DNA of 64,000 nucleotides from Pseudonocardia oceani (lineage in GTDB: Bacteria > Actinomycetota > Actinomycetes > Mycobacteriales > Pseudonocardiaceae), in assembly GCF_019263585.2 (NCBI RefSeq), contig NZ_JADQDF010000001.1:434001-498000 (forward strand), written 5' to 3'. Position numbers and translations under genes: made by a program. Shown here in pieces: positions 17,065-25,104 of this stretch (its first letter is position 1; each line of letters opens with the position of its first letter). Below the pieces are notes generated by a model that saw nothing but the letters and a program-made list of their open reading frames with translations, searched no databases and was not told the origin of the DNA.

Positions 17065-17819
17065 CACCACTGACCACTCCACCCGGCCCGGTGTTCGGTC
17101 GCCGGTTACCGCTGGTCGTCGGCGTGGCTGCCGCCGCCGGCGTGACCGCGGCCGTGCTGTCACCGCCCGACGTCGTCCAGGGTGACCTGGTGCGGTTGCT
17201 GTACGTGCACGTGCCCGCCGCCTGGACGGCCTTCCTCGGCTACGGGATCACGTTCGCCGCCAGCCTGGGCTGGCTGTGGCGGCGCCGCCCGGGGATGGAC
17301 CGGCTGGCCGCGGCCAGTGCCGAGGTCGGGGTGTTCTTCACCGCGCTGGCCATCGCGCTGGGCTCGATCTGGGGCCGCCCGACCTGGGGGGTGTGGTGGA
17401 CCTGGGACGCGCGGTTGGTCACCACGGCGCTGATGCTGTTCATCTATCTCGGCTACCTGGCGCTGCGCCGGGCCACCCCCGACCCGCTCGACCGCGCCAA
17501 GCGGTCCGCGGTGTTCGGGGTGGTGGCGTTCGCGCAGGTGCCGCTCGTGCACTTCTCCGTGGTGTGGTGGCGGACCCTGCACCAGCCGCCCTCGGTCATC
17601 CGGCCCGGCGGCCCGACCATGGACCCCTCGATGCTGCTCGTGCTGCTCGGGAACGCCGTGGTGTTCACCCTGCTCTACGCGTTGATGGTGCGCGCACGGA
17701 CCCGGATGGCGGCGGTGGAGGACGCGCTCGACGACGCCCGGGACGACGAACCGCTCGCCGGGAACGCGGTGGCCGCGCCGATGCTGAGCACCACCGGATC
17801 GGAGAAGACCGATGTCTGA
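17061..17819 (+). CDS. ccmC: heme handling protein CcmC
   Basis: Loads heme onto CcmE in the CcmABCD complex. A 252-residue, six-helix protein with the WWD heme-handling motif WGVWWTWDARL near residue 112, flanked by the two heme-ligand histidines in YVHVPAAW (about residue 49) and VPLVHFSVVWWRTLHQP (about residue 160). The C-terminal 45 residues are an acidic extension beyond the usual core. ATGA overlap with ccmB upstream and an eight-base overlap with ccmD downstream. Confidence 0.95.
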   Translation: MTPLTTPPGPVFGRRLPLVVGVAAAAGVTAAVLSPPDVVQGDLVRLLYVHVPAAWTAFLGYGITFAASLGWLWRRRPGMDRLAAASAEVGVFFTALAIALGSIWGRPTWGVWWTWDARLVTTALMLFIYLGYLALRRATPDPLDRAKRSAVFGVVAFAQVPLVHFSVVWWRTLHQPPSVIRPGGPTMDPSMLLVLLGNAVVFTLLYALMVRARTRMAAVEDALDDARDDEPLAGNAVAAPMLSTTGSEKTDV

Positions 17820-17934
17820 GTGGGCGTGGGTGATCCTCGGCTACGGCACGACCGCCGTCGCCGTGACGGGCTACCTCCTCGTGCTGGCGTGCCGAGCCGC
17901 CGCGTTGCGACGTCGAGCAGGTGGCCGGACATGA
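17812..17934 (+). CDS. ccmD: small heme exporter subunit CcmD
   Basis: A 40-codon gene too short for most gene finders. The product MSEWAWVILGYGTTAVAV… has one transmembrane helix preceded by the W-x-x-x-x-G-Y pattern typical of CcmD and followed by a basic tail (ALRRRAGGRT). CcmD tethers CcmC to CcmE and is required for release of heme-CcmE. The ATG at 17812 overlaps the end of ccmC, and the TGA overlaps the ccmE ATG by four bases. Position between ccmC and ccmE is exactly where ccmD lies in proteobacterial operons. Confidence 0.88.
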   Translation: MSEWAWVILGYGTTAVAVTGYLLVLACRAAALRRRAGGRT

Positions 17935-18374
17935 CCGCGTCGGGCACGGCCCCGCGCGGGGTCGTCAACCGCTACCGGCTGCTCGCGCTCGTCGCGCTGG
18001 GCGCGGTGGCGGTGCTGGTCGGGATGCTCGTGTTCGGCAACCTCAACCGCAACCTGGTGTACTACCTCACCCCCGACGAGGCCGTGGCCCGCCAGGCGGA
18101 CTATCCGGACGGACGCCGGTTCCAGCTCGGCGGGCTCGTCGTCGAGGGAAGCGTGGCGACCATCCCGCAGGGCGTGTCGTTCACCGTCAGCTCCGACATC
18201 GGGCCCGCGGGCGTGGAGGTCCCGGTGATCTTCGAAGGCGCGCCGGCCCAGCTGTTCGGCTCCGGGATCGGCGTCGTCCTGGAGGGTTCCTGGCGGGCGG
18301 GGACGTTCACCTCCGACACCATGAAGGTCAAGCACGACGAGAACTACCGACCCGCCGAGCAGGGCACGACGTGA
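17931..18374 (+). CDS. ccmE: heme chaperone CcmE
   Basis: Periplasmic-side heme chaperone that binds heme covalently and hands it to the CcmF/H ligase. A 147-residue protein with an N-terminal anchor (LLALVALGAVAVLVGMLVF) and the OB-fold core (YYLTPDEAVA, FQLGGLVVEGSV, GVVLEGSW). The heme-binding His is present as His135 in KHDENY, so this is the HxxxY form rather than the CxxxY form found in some Gram-positives and archaea. Coupled to ccmD (ATGA) and ccmF (GTGA). Confidence 0.95.
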   Translation: MTASGTAPRGVVNRYRLLALVALGAVAVLVGMLVFGNLNRNLVYYLTPDEAVARQADYPDGRRFQLGGLVVEGSVATIPQGVSFTVSSDIGPAGVEVPVIFEGAPAQLFGSGIGVVLEGSWRAGTFTSDTMKVKHDENYRPAEQGTT

Positions 18375-20350
18375 CGACACTGGTCCCGGGCGCCGGATGG
18401 GCGGGCGCGATGCTCGGCCTGGCCGGCTCGATCGTGCTCGGCGTTCTGGGCCTGCGCGCGCAGCGCCGCCCCGACGCGGTGCGCCGCCGGCAGTTGCAGG
18501 CGGGCGTGTGGTGCATGCTCGGCGGCGCGGTGCTCGCGATGGCCGCGCTCGAGGTCGCGCTGCTGACCGACAACTTCGCGATGTCCTACGTGGCCGAGAC
18601 CCACTCCCGGGCCACCCCGCTGCTGTTCACCATCACCAGCGCGTGGGCCGCCCTGGACGGCAGCCTGGTGCTGTGGGCGCTGGTGCTCGCCGGCTACACG
18701 GCCGTCGTGGCGCGCGGGGTGCCCGACACCTCCGATCGCCTCGGCACCGGCGCACTGGGGCTGCTGGGTCTGGTCGCGGCGTTCTTCTTCGCGATGATCC
18801 TGCTGGCCGCGAACCCGTTCGAGATCCTCGCGAACCCGCCCGCCGATGGGCCCGGGCCCAACCCGATCCTGGCCGACAACTTCCTCATCGCCCTGCACCC
18901 GCCGATGCTCTACCTAGGCTACGTCGGGTTCACCGTGCCGTTCGCGTTCGCGATGTCGGCGCTGCTGCTGCGCGAGGGCGGTGTCGACTGGCTGCGCCGC
19001 ACCCGGCGGGCCAACCTGGTGGCCTGGAGCTTCCTCACCGGCGGGTTGGTGCTCGGTGGCTGGTGGTCCTACGAGGTACTCGGCTGGGGCGGGTACTGGG
19101 CCTGGGACCCGGTGGAGAACGCCGCACTGATCCCGTGGCTGGTCGCCACCGCGTTCATCCACTCCTCGGTCGTCCAGGTCCGGCGCGGGATGCTGCAGGC
19201 CTGGAACTTCGTACTGGTCCTCGCCACGTTCGCGCTGACCATCCTGGGCACCTTCCTCACCCGCTCCTCGGTCGTGGTGTCGGTGCACAGCTTCAGCCAG
19301 TCCCCGATCGGACCGGCACTGCTGGCGTTCTTCGGCGTCGTCGTGGTCTTCGGGTTCACGCTGATCGCGCTGCGCGCCGAGCGCGTCGCATCGTTGTCGC
19401 GGCCGGAGTCGCTGGCCAGCCGCGAAGGCATGTTCCTGATCAACAACCTGCTGCTGAGCCTGTTCGCCTTCGTCGTGCTGCTCGGCACCACCTACCCGAT
19501 CCTCGTCGAGGCCCTGACCGGGCAGCAGATGTCGGTCGGGCGGCCGTTCTTCGACCGGATGGCGGTGCCGCTGGGTTTCGCGCTGCTGCTCGCGATGGGC
19601 GTCGGCCCGGTCACCCCGTACCGGCAGGCGACCGTGGCGGTGCTGTGGGAGCGGCTGCGGATCCCGCTGCTGGCCGCCGCCGCCGCCTCGGTGGCCGTCG
19701 TGGCCGTCGGTGTCCGTTCCCCCGGGGTGGTCGGGATCGTCGGCATCGCCGCCGGGATCACCGCGTCCACGGTGCGCCAACTGCTGGTCACCGCACCCGC
19801 GCGGACCCCGGCCGGGCTGCTGCGGCTGGTCCGCGGGCAGCGCGGCCACTGGGGCGGGCAGCTGGCTCATCTGGGGGTCGCGCTGACCGCCGTGGTGATA
19901 GCTGTGTCCGGCGGGCTCGCCGAACGCACGACGGTCACCCTCGACCGCGGCGAGTCCGTCGAGTTCGCCGGGTACTCGGTGAGCTTCGAGATCAGCGAGC
20001 AACACCAGCAGCCCGACCGGTTGGTCACCGACGCGCACATCGTGCTGCGCTCGGGGGGCGAGGTGGTCCGGGTCGCGGAACCGCGGCTCAACTCCTTCCC
20101 CGGCCGGCCCCAGGCCGTCGGCAACCCGTCGGTCTGGTCCACCCCGGCGCAGGACATCTACGTCGCGCTCGGCGCTCTGACGCCCGAGCAGGTGACGCTC
20201 AACCTGTTCCGCTACCCGTTCATGGTGTGGCTGTGGGTGGCCGGTGCGCTCGTGGCCGCAGGCGGCTTCTGGGCGCTGGGCGGGCGGCGCCGTCCCGACC
20301 CGGTTGCGGCACGTGGAGAGCCCCGGACAGAGGTGAACATCGGTGTCTGA
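18371..20350 (+). CDS. ccmF: cytochrome c heme lyase subunit CcmF
   Basis: The large synthetase subunit that attaches heme to CXXCH motifs. A 659-residue protein with about fifteen helices, the WWD motif WGGYWAWDPVENAALIPWL near residue 240, and flanking histidines (ALHPPMLYLGY near 177, FIHSSVVQ near 262, VSVHSFSQSPIGP near 310). The C-terminal periplasmic domain with GESVEFAGYSVSFE precedes the last helix. Starts at GTG overlapping the ccmE stop; ends eight bases inside ccmH. Confidence 0.95.
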   Translation: MTTLVPGAGWAGAMLGLAGSIVLGVLGLRAQRRPDAVRRRQLQAGVWCMLGGAVLAMAALEVALLTDNFAMSYVAETHSRATPLLFTITSAWAALDGSLVLWALVLAGYTAVVARGVPDTSDRLGTGALGLLGLVAAFFFAMILLAANPFEILANPPADGPGPNPILADNFLIALHPPMLYLGYVGFTVPFAFAMSALLLREGGVDWLRRTRRANLVAWSFLTGGLVLGGWWSYEVLGWGGYWAWDPVENAALIPWLVATAFIHSSVVQVRRGMLQAWNFVLVLATFALTILGTFLTRSSVVVSVHSFSQSPIGPALLAFFGVVVVFGFTLIALRAERVASLSRPESLASREGMFLINNLLLSLFAFVVLLGTTYPILVEALTGQQMSVGRPFFDRMAVPLGFALLLAMGVGPVTPYRQATVAVLWERLRIPLLAAAAASVAVVAVGVRSPGVVGIVGIAAGITASTVRQLLVTAPARTPAGLLRLVRGQRGHWGGQLAHLGVALTAVVIAVSGGLAERTTVTLDRGESVEFAGYSVSFEISEQHQQPDRLVTDAHIVLRSGGEVVRVAEPRLNSFPGRPQAVGNPSVWSTPAQDIYVALGALTPEQVTLNLFRYPFMVWLWVAGALVAAGGFWALGGRRRPDPVAARGEPRTEVNIGV

Positions 20351-20834
20351 CAAGCGCAGATCGCTCGCCGTCGCCGTCCTGACTCTCGCGCTGTTCACGG
20401 TCACGGTGGTGGCGCTGCTCACCTCGGCCCGCCCGGCTCCTGACCGGGCCCAGGATCTCGCGGAGGCCCTGCGGTGCCCGGTCTGCCAGAGCGTCTCGAT
20501 CGCCGACTCCCCCTCGGAGCAGGCGGTCGCCATGCGGCAGGTCGTTGCCGAGCAGGTGGCGCAGGGCCGCAGCGACTCCGAGATCGTCGCGTTCTTCCAG
20601 GCCCGCTACGGGGACTGGGTACTGCTCGACCCGCCCACGCGGGGCGTGACGCTCGCGCTGTGGCTGGTGCCGCCGGTCGTCGCGGCGCTGGGGGCGGTGC
20701 TGATCGCGGCCCGGGTCCGGGCCCGTCCGCGCGCGGGCGCCGGGCCCGAGCTGGACGAGTCGGACCGGGCCCGCGTCGATGCCGCGGTGACCCGCGCCCG
20801 CACTGCGACCACCGGGCGGGAGGACCAGCCGTGA
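20343..20834 (+). CDS. ccmH: CcmH/CcmL-type apocytochrome reductase
   Basis: A 163-residue membrane-anchored thiol oxidoreductase that reduces or presents the apocytochrome CXXCH cysteines. It has a signal anchor, then LRCPVCQS (Cys about 45 and 48) with the family's LRCxxCQ motif, a three-helix bundle ending in FFQARYGDWVLLDPP, and a second helix (LWLVPPVVAALGAVLIA). It corresponds to the N-terminal half of E. coli CcmH; the TPR half is the next gene. GTG start; GTGA overlap with ccmI. Confidence 0.93.
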   Translation: MSDKRRSLAVAVLTLALFTVTVVALLTSARPAPDRAQDLAEALRCPVCQSVSIADSPSEQAVAMRQVVAEQVAQGRSDSEIVAFFQARYGDWVLLDPPTRGVTLALWLVPPVVAALGAVLIAARVRARPRAGAGPELDESDRARVDAAVTRARTATTGREDQP

Positions 20835-21652
20835 GTACCCTTGAGCTGCAGCTGCGCCAGCTCGCCGACCAGGCTGTGCGCGACATCGTCGAGCTCGACG
20901 AGCAGGTCGCCGCGGGCGAGATCACCGAAGCCGACGCACGACCGCTGCGCCGGCGCTACGAGGGCACCGCGGCCCGTGCCCTGTCCGCCCTGGACGCCCG
21001 CACCCCGACCTCCGGCCCGGACATGCCGGAGCCCGCCCGGCCGCCGCGCCCCCGGGGGTGGGGGCTCGCCTACACGATCGTCGGCGTCGTCGCCGTCCTG
21101 GTGACCCTGGTCCTGCTACCCGCATCGGTGATCGACCGCCCGGTCGGCGGCTTCGTCACCGGCAACGAGATCGGCGAGGACGTGGGCCGTGGCATCGGCG
21201 CCGCACCGGCGTTGGACCCGAACACCGCCGTCACCGACCAGCAGTTGGAGGAGGTCGTGGCGGCCAACCCCGACGTCGTCGGGATGCGGCTGGCGCTGGC
21301 CGACCGCTACGTCGGCCAAGGGGACTACGCGGCCGCGATGCGACACTACCTCGACGCGCTGCGCCGCGAACCCGACAACGCCGCCGGGCTCGCCCGCCTC
21401 GGCTGGCTGCTGTTCCGGATCGACCAGCCCGTCGAGGCACTGGAGTCGGTACAGCAGGCCCTGGCCGTCGACCCGAACCTCGACGAGGCCCTCTGGTACC
21501 GCGCGAACATCCAGCTCGACGGCCTCGACGACCCGGACGGTGCGCTGACCAGCCTGCTCGTGCTCCAGGGCCGCGCGCTCGATCCCGAGACCGCCGCGCA
21601 GGTCGACGAGCTCACCGCGGAGGCCGAACGACGCGCGGCCGGCACCGGATGA
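20831..21652 (+). CDS. ccmI: CcmI-like TPR protein
   Basis: A 273-residue protein with a cytoplasmic N-terminus (RDIVELDEQVAAGEITEADARPLRRRYE, the usual start of CcmI), one helix (YTIVGVVAVLVTLVLLP) and a periplasmic domain with TPR repeats (DRYVGQGDYAAAMRHYLDALRREPDN, LLFRIDQPVEALESVQQALAVDPN, and a third). CcmI binds the C-terminus of apocytochrome c and presents it to the lyase. Overlaps ccmH by GTGA and the next gene by ATGA. Confidence 0.85.
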   Translation: MSTLELQLRQLADQAVRDIVELDEQVAAGEITEADARPLRRRYEGTAARALSALDARTPTSGPDMPEPARPPRPRGWGLAYTIVGVVAVLVTLVLLPASVIDRPVGGFVTGNEIGEDVGRGIGAAPALDPNTAVTDQQLEEVVAANPDVVGMRLALADRYVGQGDYAAAMRHYLDALRREPDNAAGLARLGWLLFRIDQPVEALESVQQALAVDPNLDEALWYRANIQLDGLDDPDGALTSLLVLQGRALDPETAAQVDELTAEAERRAAGTG

Positions 21653-22305
21653 GCGACCCGACCGGTATCGACGATGTGCTGGCGCCGTCCGGGCGGCGGC
21701 GGCTGTTCCGGGTCGCCGCCGTGCTGGTGGCACTGGTGGCGATCGGCACCGGCGCGGTGTTCGGCTCGCAGCTCGGCAGCGACCCCACGCTCGTCGACAG
21801 CCCGCTGATCGGCCGCCCCGCACCCGAGCTGACCCTGCCCCTGTTGGAGACCCCGGGCGAGCTGTCGCTGGCGGAGCTGCGCGGGCAGGTCGTCGTCGTC
21901 AACTTCTGGGCGTCGTGGTGTGTGGCCTGCCGGGAGGAACACGCCGCTCTGGTCGGGGCGGCCGACCAGTTCCGCGACGCCGGGGTCGTCTTCGTCGGCA
22001 TCGACTACCAGGACACCGTCTCGGGCGCGACCGGATTCCTCGACGAGCTGGGCCGCGGCGGCGACAACTACCGCTACGTCACCGACACCGGTTCCCGGGC
22101 GGCGCTGGAGTTCGGGCTGTTCGGCGTGCCCGAGACGTTCGTCATCGACCGAGACGGCATGATCGTCTCCAAGATCACCGGAGCGACCACGCTGCCACTG
22201 CTGGCAGGGGCGTTGGACGCGGTGCTCGCGGGGCAGCGCCCGGGGACGCGGTCCGGTGGGCCGGTCCAGCCCGCGCCGGGGGCCCCGCTGGTCGGGGGCG
22301 GCTGA
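21649..22305 (+). CDS. membrane-anchored thioredoxin-like protein (CcmG/ResA type)
   Basis: A 218-residue thioredoxin-fold protein with a signal anchor (VAAVLVALVAIGTGAVFG), the typical IGRPAPELTLPLL lead-in, active site WASWCVACREE near residue 91, and the cis-Pro loop GVPETFVID. This is the pattern of CcmG/DsbE/ResA reductases, which keep apocytochrome cysteines reduced with electrons from CcdA. Eighth overlapping junction of the operon. A second relative follows directly, so one may serve apocytochrome and the other CcmH. Confidence 0.88.
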   Translation: MSDPTGIDDVLAPSGRRRLFRVAAVLVALVAIGTGAVFGSQLGSDPTLVDSPLIGRPAPELTLPLLETPGELSLAELRGQVVVVNFWASWCVACREEHAALVGAADQFRDAGVVFVGIDYQDTVSGATGFLDELGRGGDNYRYVTDTGSRAALEFGLFGVPETFVIDRDGMIVSKITGATTLPLLAGALDAVLAGQRPGTRSGGPVQPAPGAPLVGGG

Positions 22306-22967
22306 TGCGCACGCTGTTGCGGTCCCCGGAGCTGCGCACGACGCTCGTGGTCGTGGTGCTCGCAGTGGCGGGGGTGTTCGCGCTGTGGCCCCGGTCAGAT
22401 GCCCAGCCCGCCGGCGCTGCCACTCCGTGGTCGGTGGACGGCGCGGGGACGATGGCCGCCCCCGCCGGACCCGAGATCGACACGCTGCGGGCCGCCGCGG
22501 ACCTGCGGCCCTGCCCCACCCCACAGCCAGGCGGGCCGCCGCCCGCCGGGCCGCTGGCCGGCATCGTCGTACCCTGTCTGGGCGGTCCGAACGAGGTCGA
22601 CCTGGCCGCCGCCCTGGCCGGCCAGCCCGCGCTGCTCAACGTGTGGGCGTCGTGGTGCGGGCCGTGTCGCGCGGAGATCCCGGCCCTGGACGCCTACGCG
22701 AACCGTGCCGACGCGGTACCCGTGATCGGCATCGACGTCCGCGACGACGCCAGGGCGGCGTTGAGCCTGCTCGACGAGCTCGGTGCCCGCTACCCCTCGG
22801 TCGTCGACACCGACGGCGAGTTGTGGGCCGCCCTGCAGGTTCCGCTCGCCATCCCCACCAGCTACGTGCTGCGGGCCGACGGGTCGCTGCGGCGGGTGGG
22901 CCCGGTCGTGCTGCGCACCCCCGACGAGGTGGCGCAGGTCGTGCGGAGCAACCTCGCCGCCCCCTGA
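22305..22967 (+). CDS. second thioredoxin-like protein of the ccm operon
   Basis: A 220-residue TlpA/ResA-like protein. After a signal anchor comes a stretch with two extra cysteines (RPCPTPQPGG and IVVPCLGG) that could form a disulfide, then the thioredoxin domain with WASWCGPCRAEIPAL and the cis-Pro loop IPTSYVL. The ATG overlaps the previous stop by one base (TGATG). The extra Cys pair is not typical of CcmG and suggests a distinct partner. Reduction by the divergent CcdA is likely. Confidence 0.87.
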   Translation: MRTLLRSPELRTTLVVVVLAVAGVFALWPRSDAQPAGAATPWSVDGAGTMAAPAGPEIDTLRAAADLRPCPTPQPGGPPPAGPLAGIVVPCLGGPNEVDLAAALAGQPALLNVWASWCGPCRAEIPALDAYANRADAVPVIGIDVRDDARAALSLLDELGARYPSVVDTDGELWAALQVPLAIPTSYVLRADGSLRRVGPVVLRTPDEVAQVVRSNLAAP

Positions 22968-22985
22968 TGCGAGCTCTGGAGTGAG

Positions 22986-23366
22986 ATGTCGACCCTGCCC
23001 CCCGTCCCGCGCGGCAGCGCCACCGTCGTGGCCGTCACCTGGACCGCCGCCGGCGCGGTGCACCTGTGGATCGCGCTCGGCGCCGCAGGCGCGGCCGCTC
23101 TGGGGTTCGTCCTCGCCGCGGTGGCGTTCGCCGGTGCCGCTGCGATGCTCGCGGAGCCCCGCCCCGAGCTGCTGCTCGTCGCCGCCGTGGCCGGGGTAGT
23201 CGGGGTCGGTGCGTTCGCGCTGCCGCTGATCCTGCCGCTGATCGGTGTCGGTGACCCCGTCGCCGATCCCGTCGACCCGTGGGGCATCGGCGGTTTCCTC
23301 GTCGATGCGCTCACCGTCCGGTTCGCAGCCCTCGCGCTGCGGCGGGCGAGCCGCGCGCAGCCCTGA
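22986..23366 (+). CDS. small membrane protein at end of ccm operon
   Basis: A 126-residue protein with four hydrophobic segments (VVAVTWTAAGAVHLWIAL, AAALGFVLAAVAFAGAAAM, LLLVAAVAGVVGVGAFALPLIL and a weaker one near the end). HLWIA after the first helix resembles small heme- or metal-related membrane proteins, but no family is recognised. GGAG lies seven bases before the ATG. It is 18 bases downstream of the last redoxin and converges with the CPBP-like gene with only six bases between stops. Confidence 0.65.
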   Translation: MSTLPPVPRGSATVVAVTWTAAGAVHLWIALGAAGAAALGFVLAAVAFAGAAAMLAEPRPELLLVAAVAGVVGVGAFALPLILPLIGVGDPVADPVDPWGIGGFLVDALTVRFAALALRRASRAQP

Positions 23367-23372
23367 CCCGCG

Positions 23373-24179
23373 CTACAGCCAGCCGACCTTACCGGCCAGC
23401 AGGGCGTAACCCAGGAACGCCACCACGTTGATCAACGTGTGCGCGCCGACGAGCATCCACAGCCGATTGGTGCGCTGCCAGACCCTTGCGAAGACCAGCC
23501 CCATCACCAGGTTGCCGACGAACCCACTCGCGCCCTGGTAGAGGTGGTAGCAACCGCGCAGGAACGCCGAGGCCAGCGCGGCACGGTTGGCCGACCACCC
23601 GAGCTGGCGCAGCCGGGTCAGCAGGTAGCCGACCTCGACGACCTCCTCGGCCCACGCGTTCGCCGCCGACGCGGCGACCAGCACCGGCAGCTCCCACCAG
23701 GTACCGCCCAGCGTCGTCGGCGCGATCGTCGCACTCAGACCGGCGGCCCGGGCGATCAGGTACAGGCCGAGACCCGGCACCCCGATCATAGCGGCGAGCC
23801 CCATCGCCCCGCCCAGATCGCGGCCGGGACGGGCGGCGTCCAGCCCCACCGACCGCAGCGCGAACCCGGCACGCAGCAGCAGGTAGGCGCCGAGCGCACC
23901 CCAGCCGACCAGCTGCAGCACCCGCACCAGCTGCAGCGTCAGATCGACCAGCTCGACGTCCGCGGCGGGAGCGTTGAGCACCACCTGCTGCTGCGCCAGC
24001 GGTGTCGGCGAGAGCACAGCGTCGACGAGGTTGAGCGCGCTGCGCAAGGCGGACAGACCGGTCGTCACGGTGAGCACCACGAGCAACTCGGTCAGGATCA
24101 GCCGCCGGTGCCGCGGGTCGACGACGACACGGGTAGCCGACGGAGGGGGAAGGAACCAGTCCCGCACGGTGCCCGCCAC
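23373..24179 (-). CDS. CPBP-like intramembrane protease
   Basis: About 268 residues with eight hydrophobic segments. Motifs AWAEEVVEVGYLLTRL, FLRGCYHLYQG and GAHTLINVVAF match the three CPBP motifs (EE…R, H, H-x-x-x-N), with the first in the variant form EEVVEVGY. The start is uncertain: GTG codons at 24179 and 24167 both lead into VRDWFLPPP, the likely true N-terminus; a longer frame to 24332 would add an Arg-rich tail and lacks a ribosome site. Role unknown; possible immunity or membrane-protein processing function. Confidence 0.75.
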   Translation of the reverse strand: MAGTVRDWFLPPPSATRVVVDPRHRRLILTELLVVLTVTTGLSALRSALNLVDAVLSPTPLAQQQVVLNAPAADVELVDLTLQLVRVLQLVGWGALGAYLLLRAGFALRSVGLDAARPGRDLGGAMGLAAMIGVPGLGLYLIARAAGLSATIAPTTLGGTWWELPVLVAASAANAWAEEVVEVGYLLTRLRQLGWSANRAALASAFLRGCYHLYQGASGFVGNLVMGLVFARVWQRTNRLWMLVGAHTLINVVAFLGYALLAGKVGWL

Positions 24180-24376
24180 GGAGCCGACGCTATCGCCGGA
24201 GGCACCAGGCCGGTGACGGCACCCCTGGCCGGCCGGCGTCATGGCCCGCCGGCCGAGTGACACGCCAGGCACGGCTGAGGACCGCGGTGAGATTCGCCAC
24301 GGCCGAGTTGACCTTTCGGCCATCACCTTCATCGGCTCCGCAGGGTTATCCGGTTGACACCATGAGGAGGAGTTCC

Positions 24377-24877
24377 ATGCGCTCGCTCAGCCGGCTCCGC
24401 CATCGGGCTGCCATGGTCGGGCTGGTCGTGGCGATGCTGCTGTCGGCAGGTTCGGTAGCGCTCGCCGGGCCGATACCCGGGCCTCCCGTGCCCACGCCGC
24501 TCGTACCGGGCACCCCGTGCACCGTGTCAGCCAGGGCCTGCGCGGATCTGATCGGGCTGCAGGCCTGGCTGTTCCAGGACGGCCGGATCCTGCGCGGACC
24601 GGTCCCGATCAGCATCGGCGACGAGTTCGACCCCACCCCACCCGGCCGGTACGCCGTGGAATGGAAGGCCAAGGACTGGGTGAGCCGCGAGTACGGGACG
24701 CCCATGCCCTATTCGGTGTTCTTCGCCCCCGGCGGCATCGCGTTCCACGAGGGCAGCCTGCAGACCAGCTCCGCAGGGTGCATCCGCATGGAACGCGCCA
24801 ACGCGGCGGCGTTCTTCGACCACCTCCAGGTGGGTGACGAGGTCCAGGTGCACAGCGACACCCCTGCGGTCGGGTAG
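24377..24877 (+). CDS. L,D-transpeptidase (YkuD family)
   Basis: A 166-residue secreted enzyme. A signal peptide (MVGLVVAMLLSAGSVALA) is followed by a single catalytic domain with the signature IAFHEGSLQTSSAGCIRM: His, Ser-x-Gly-Cys, Arg. L,D-transpeptidases form 3-3 peptidoglycan cross-links or attach proteins to the wall. The ATG at 24377 is preceded by AGGAGGAG, far better than the ATG at 24362. A close paralogue is encoded at 33697-34206 with the same length and the same C-terminal FFDHLQVGDEVQVH sequence. Confidence 0.9.
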   Translation: MRSLSRLRHRAAMVGLVVAMLLSAGSVALAGPIPGPPVPTPLVPGTPCTVSARACADLIGLQAWLFQDGRILRGPVPISIGDEFDPTPPGRYAVEWKAKDWVSREYGTPMPYSVFFAPGGIAFHEGSLQTSSAGCIRMERANAAAFFDHLQVGDEVQVHSDTPAVG

Positions 24878-25104
24878 CAGCCTCCGCATCCGAGGTCGAG
24901 GCTCGCCCTCGTAGGCGGTCGCAGCCACCGCTCGACCCGGCGCTCGACGACCAGCGACACCACTCGCTCACGATCACCGGGATCCGGGCCAGCGGTCCGT
25001 GGGTGCCCGGACCTGCCCTGGTGTCGGCCGGGAAGATCTACCCCGGCTCCCCAGCGGGTGTGGCGATCGCTCCGGAGAATCAGCCGCCGGGTGCTCGGCA
25101 CCGC

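Noticed and set aside
18914..20533. Long minus-strand frame antisense to ccmF
   Set aside because: No domain, shadow composition, and it crosses the ccmF/ccmH junction.
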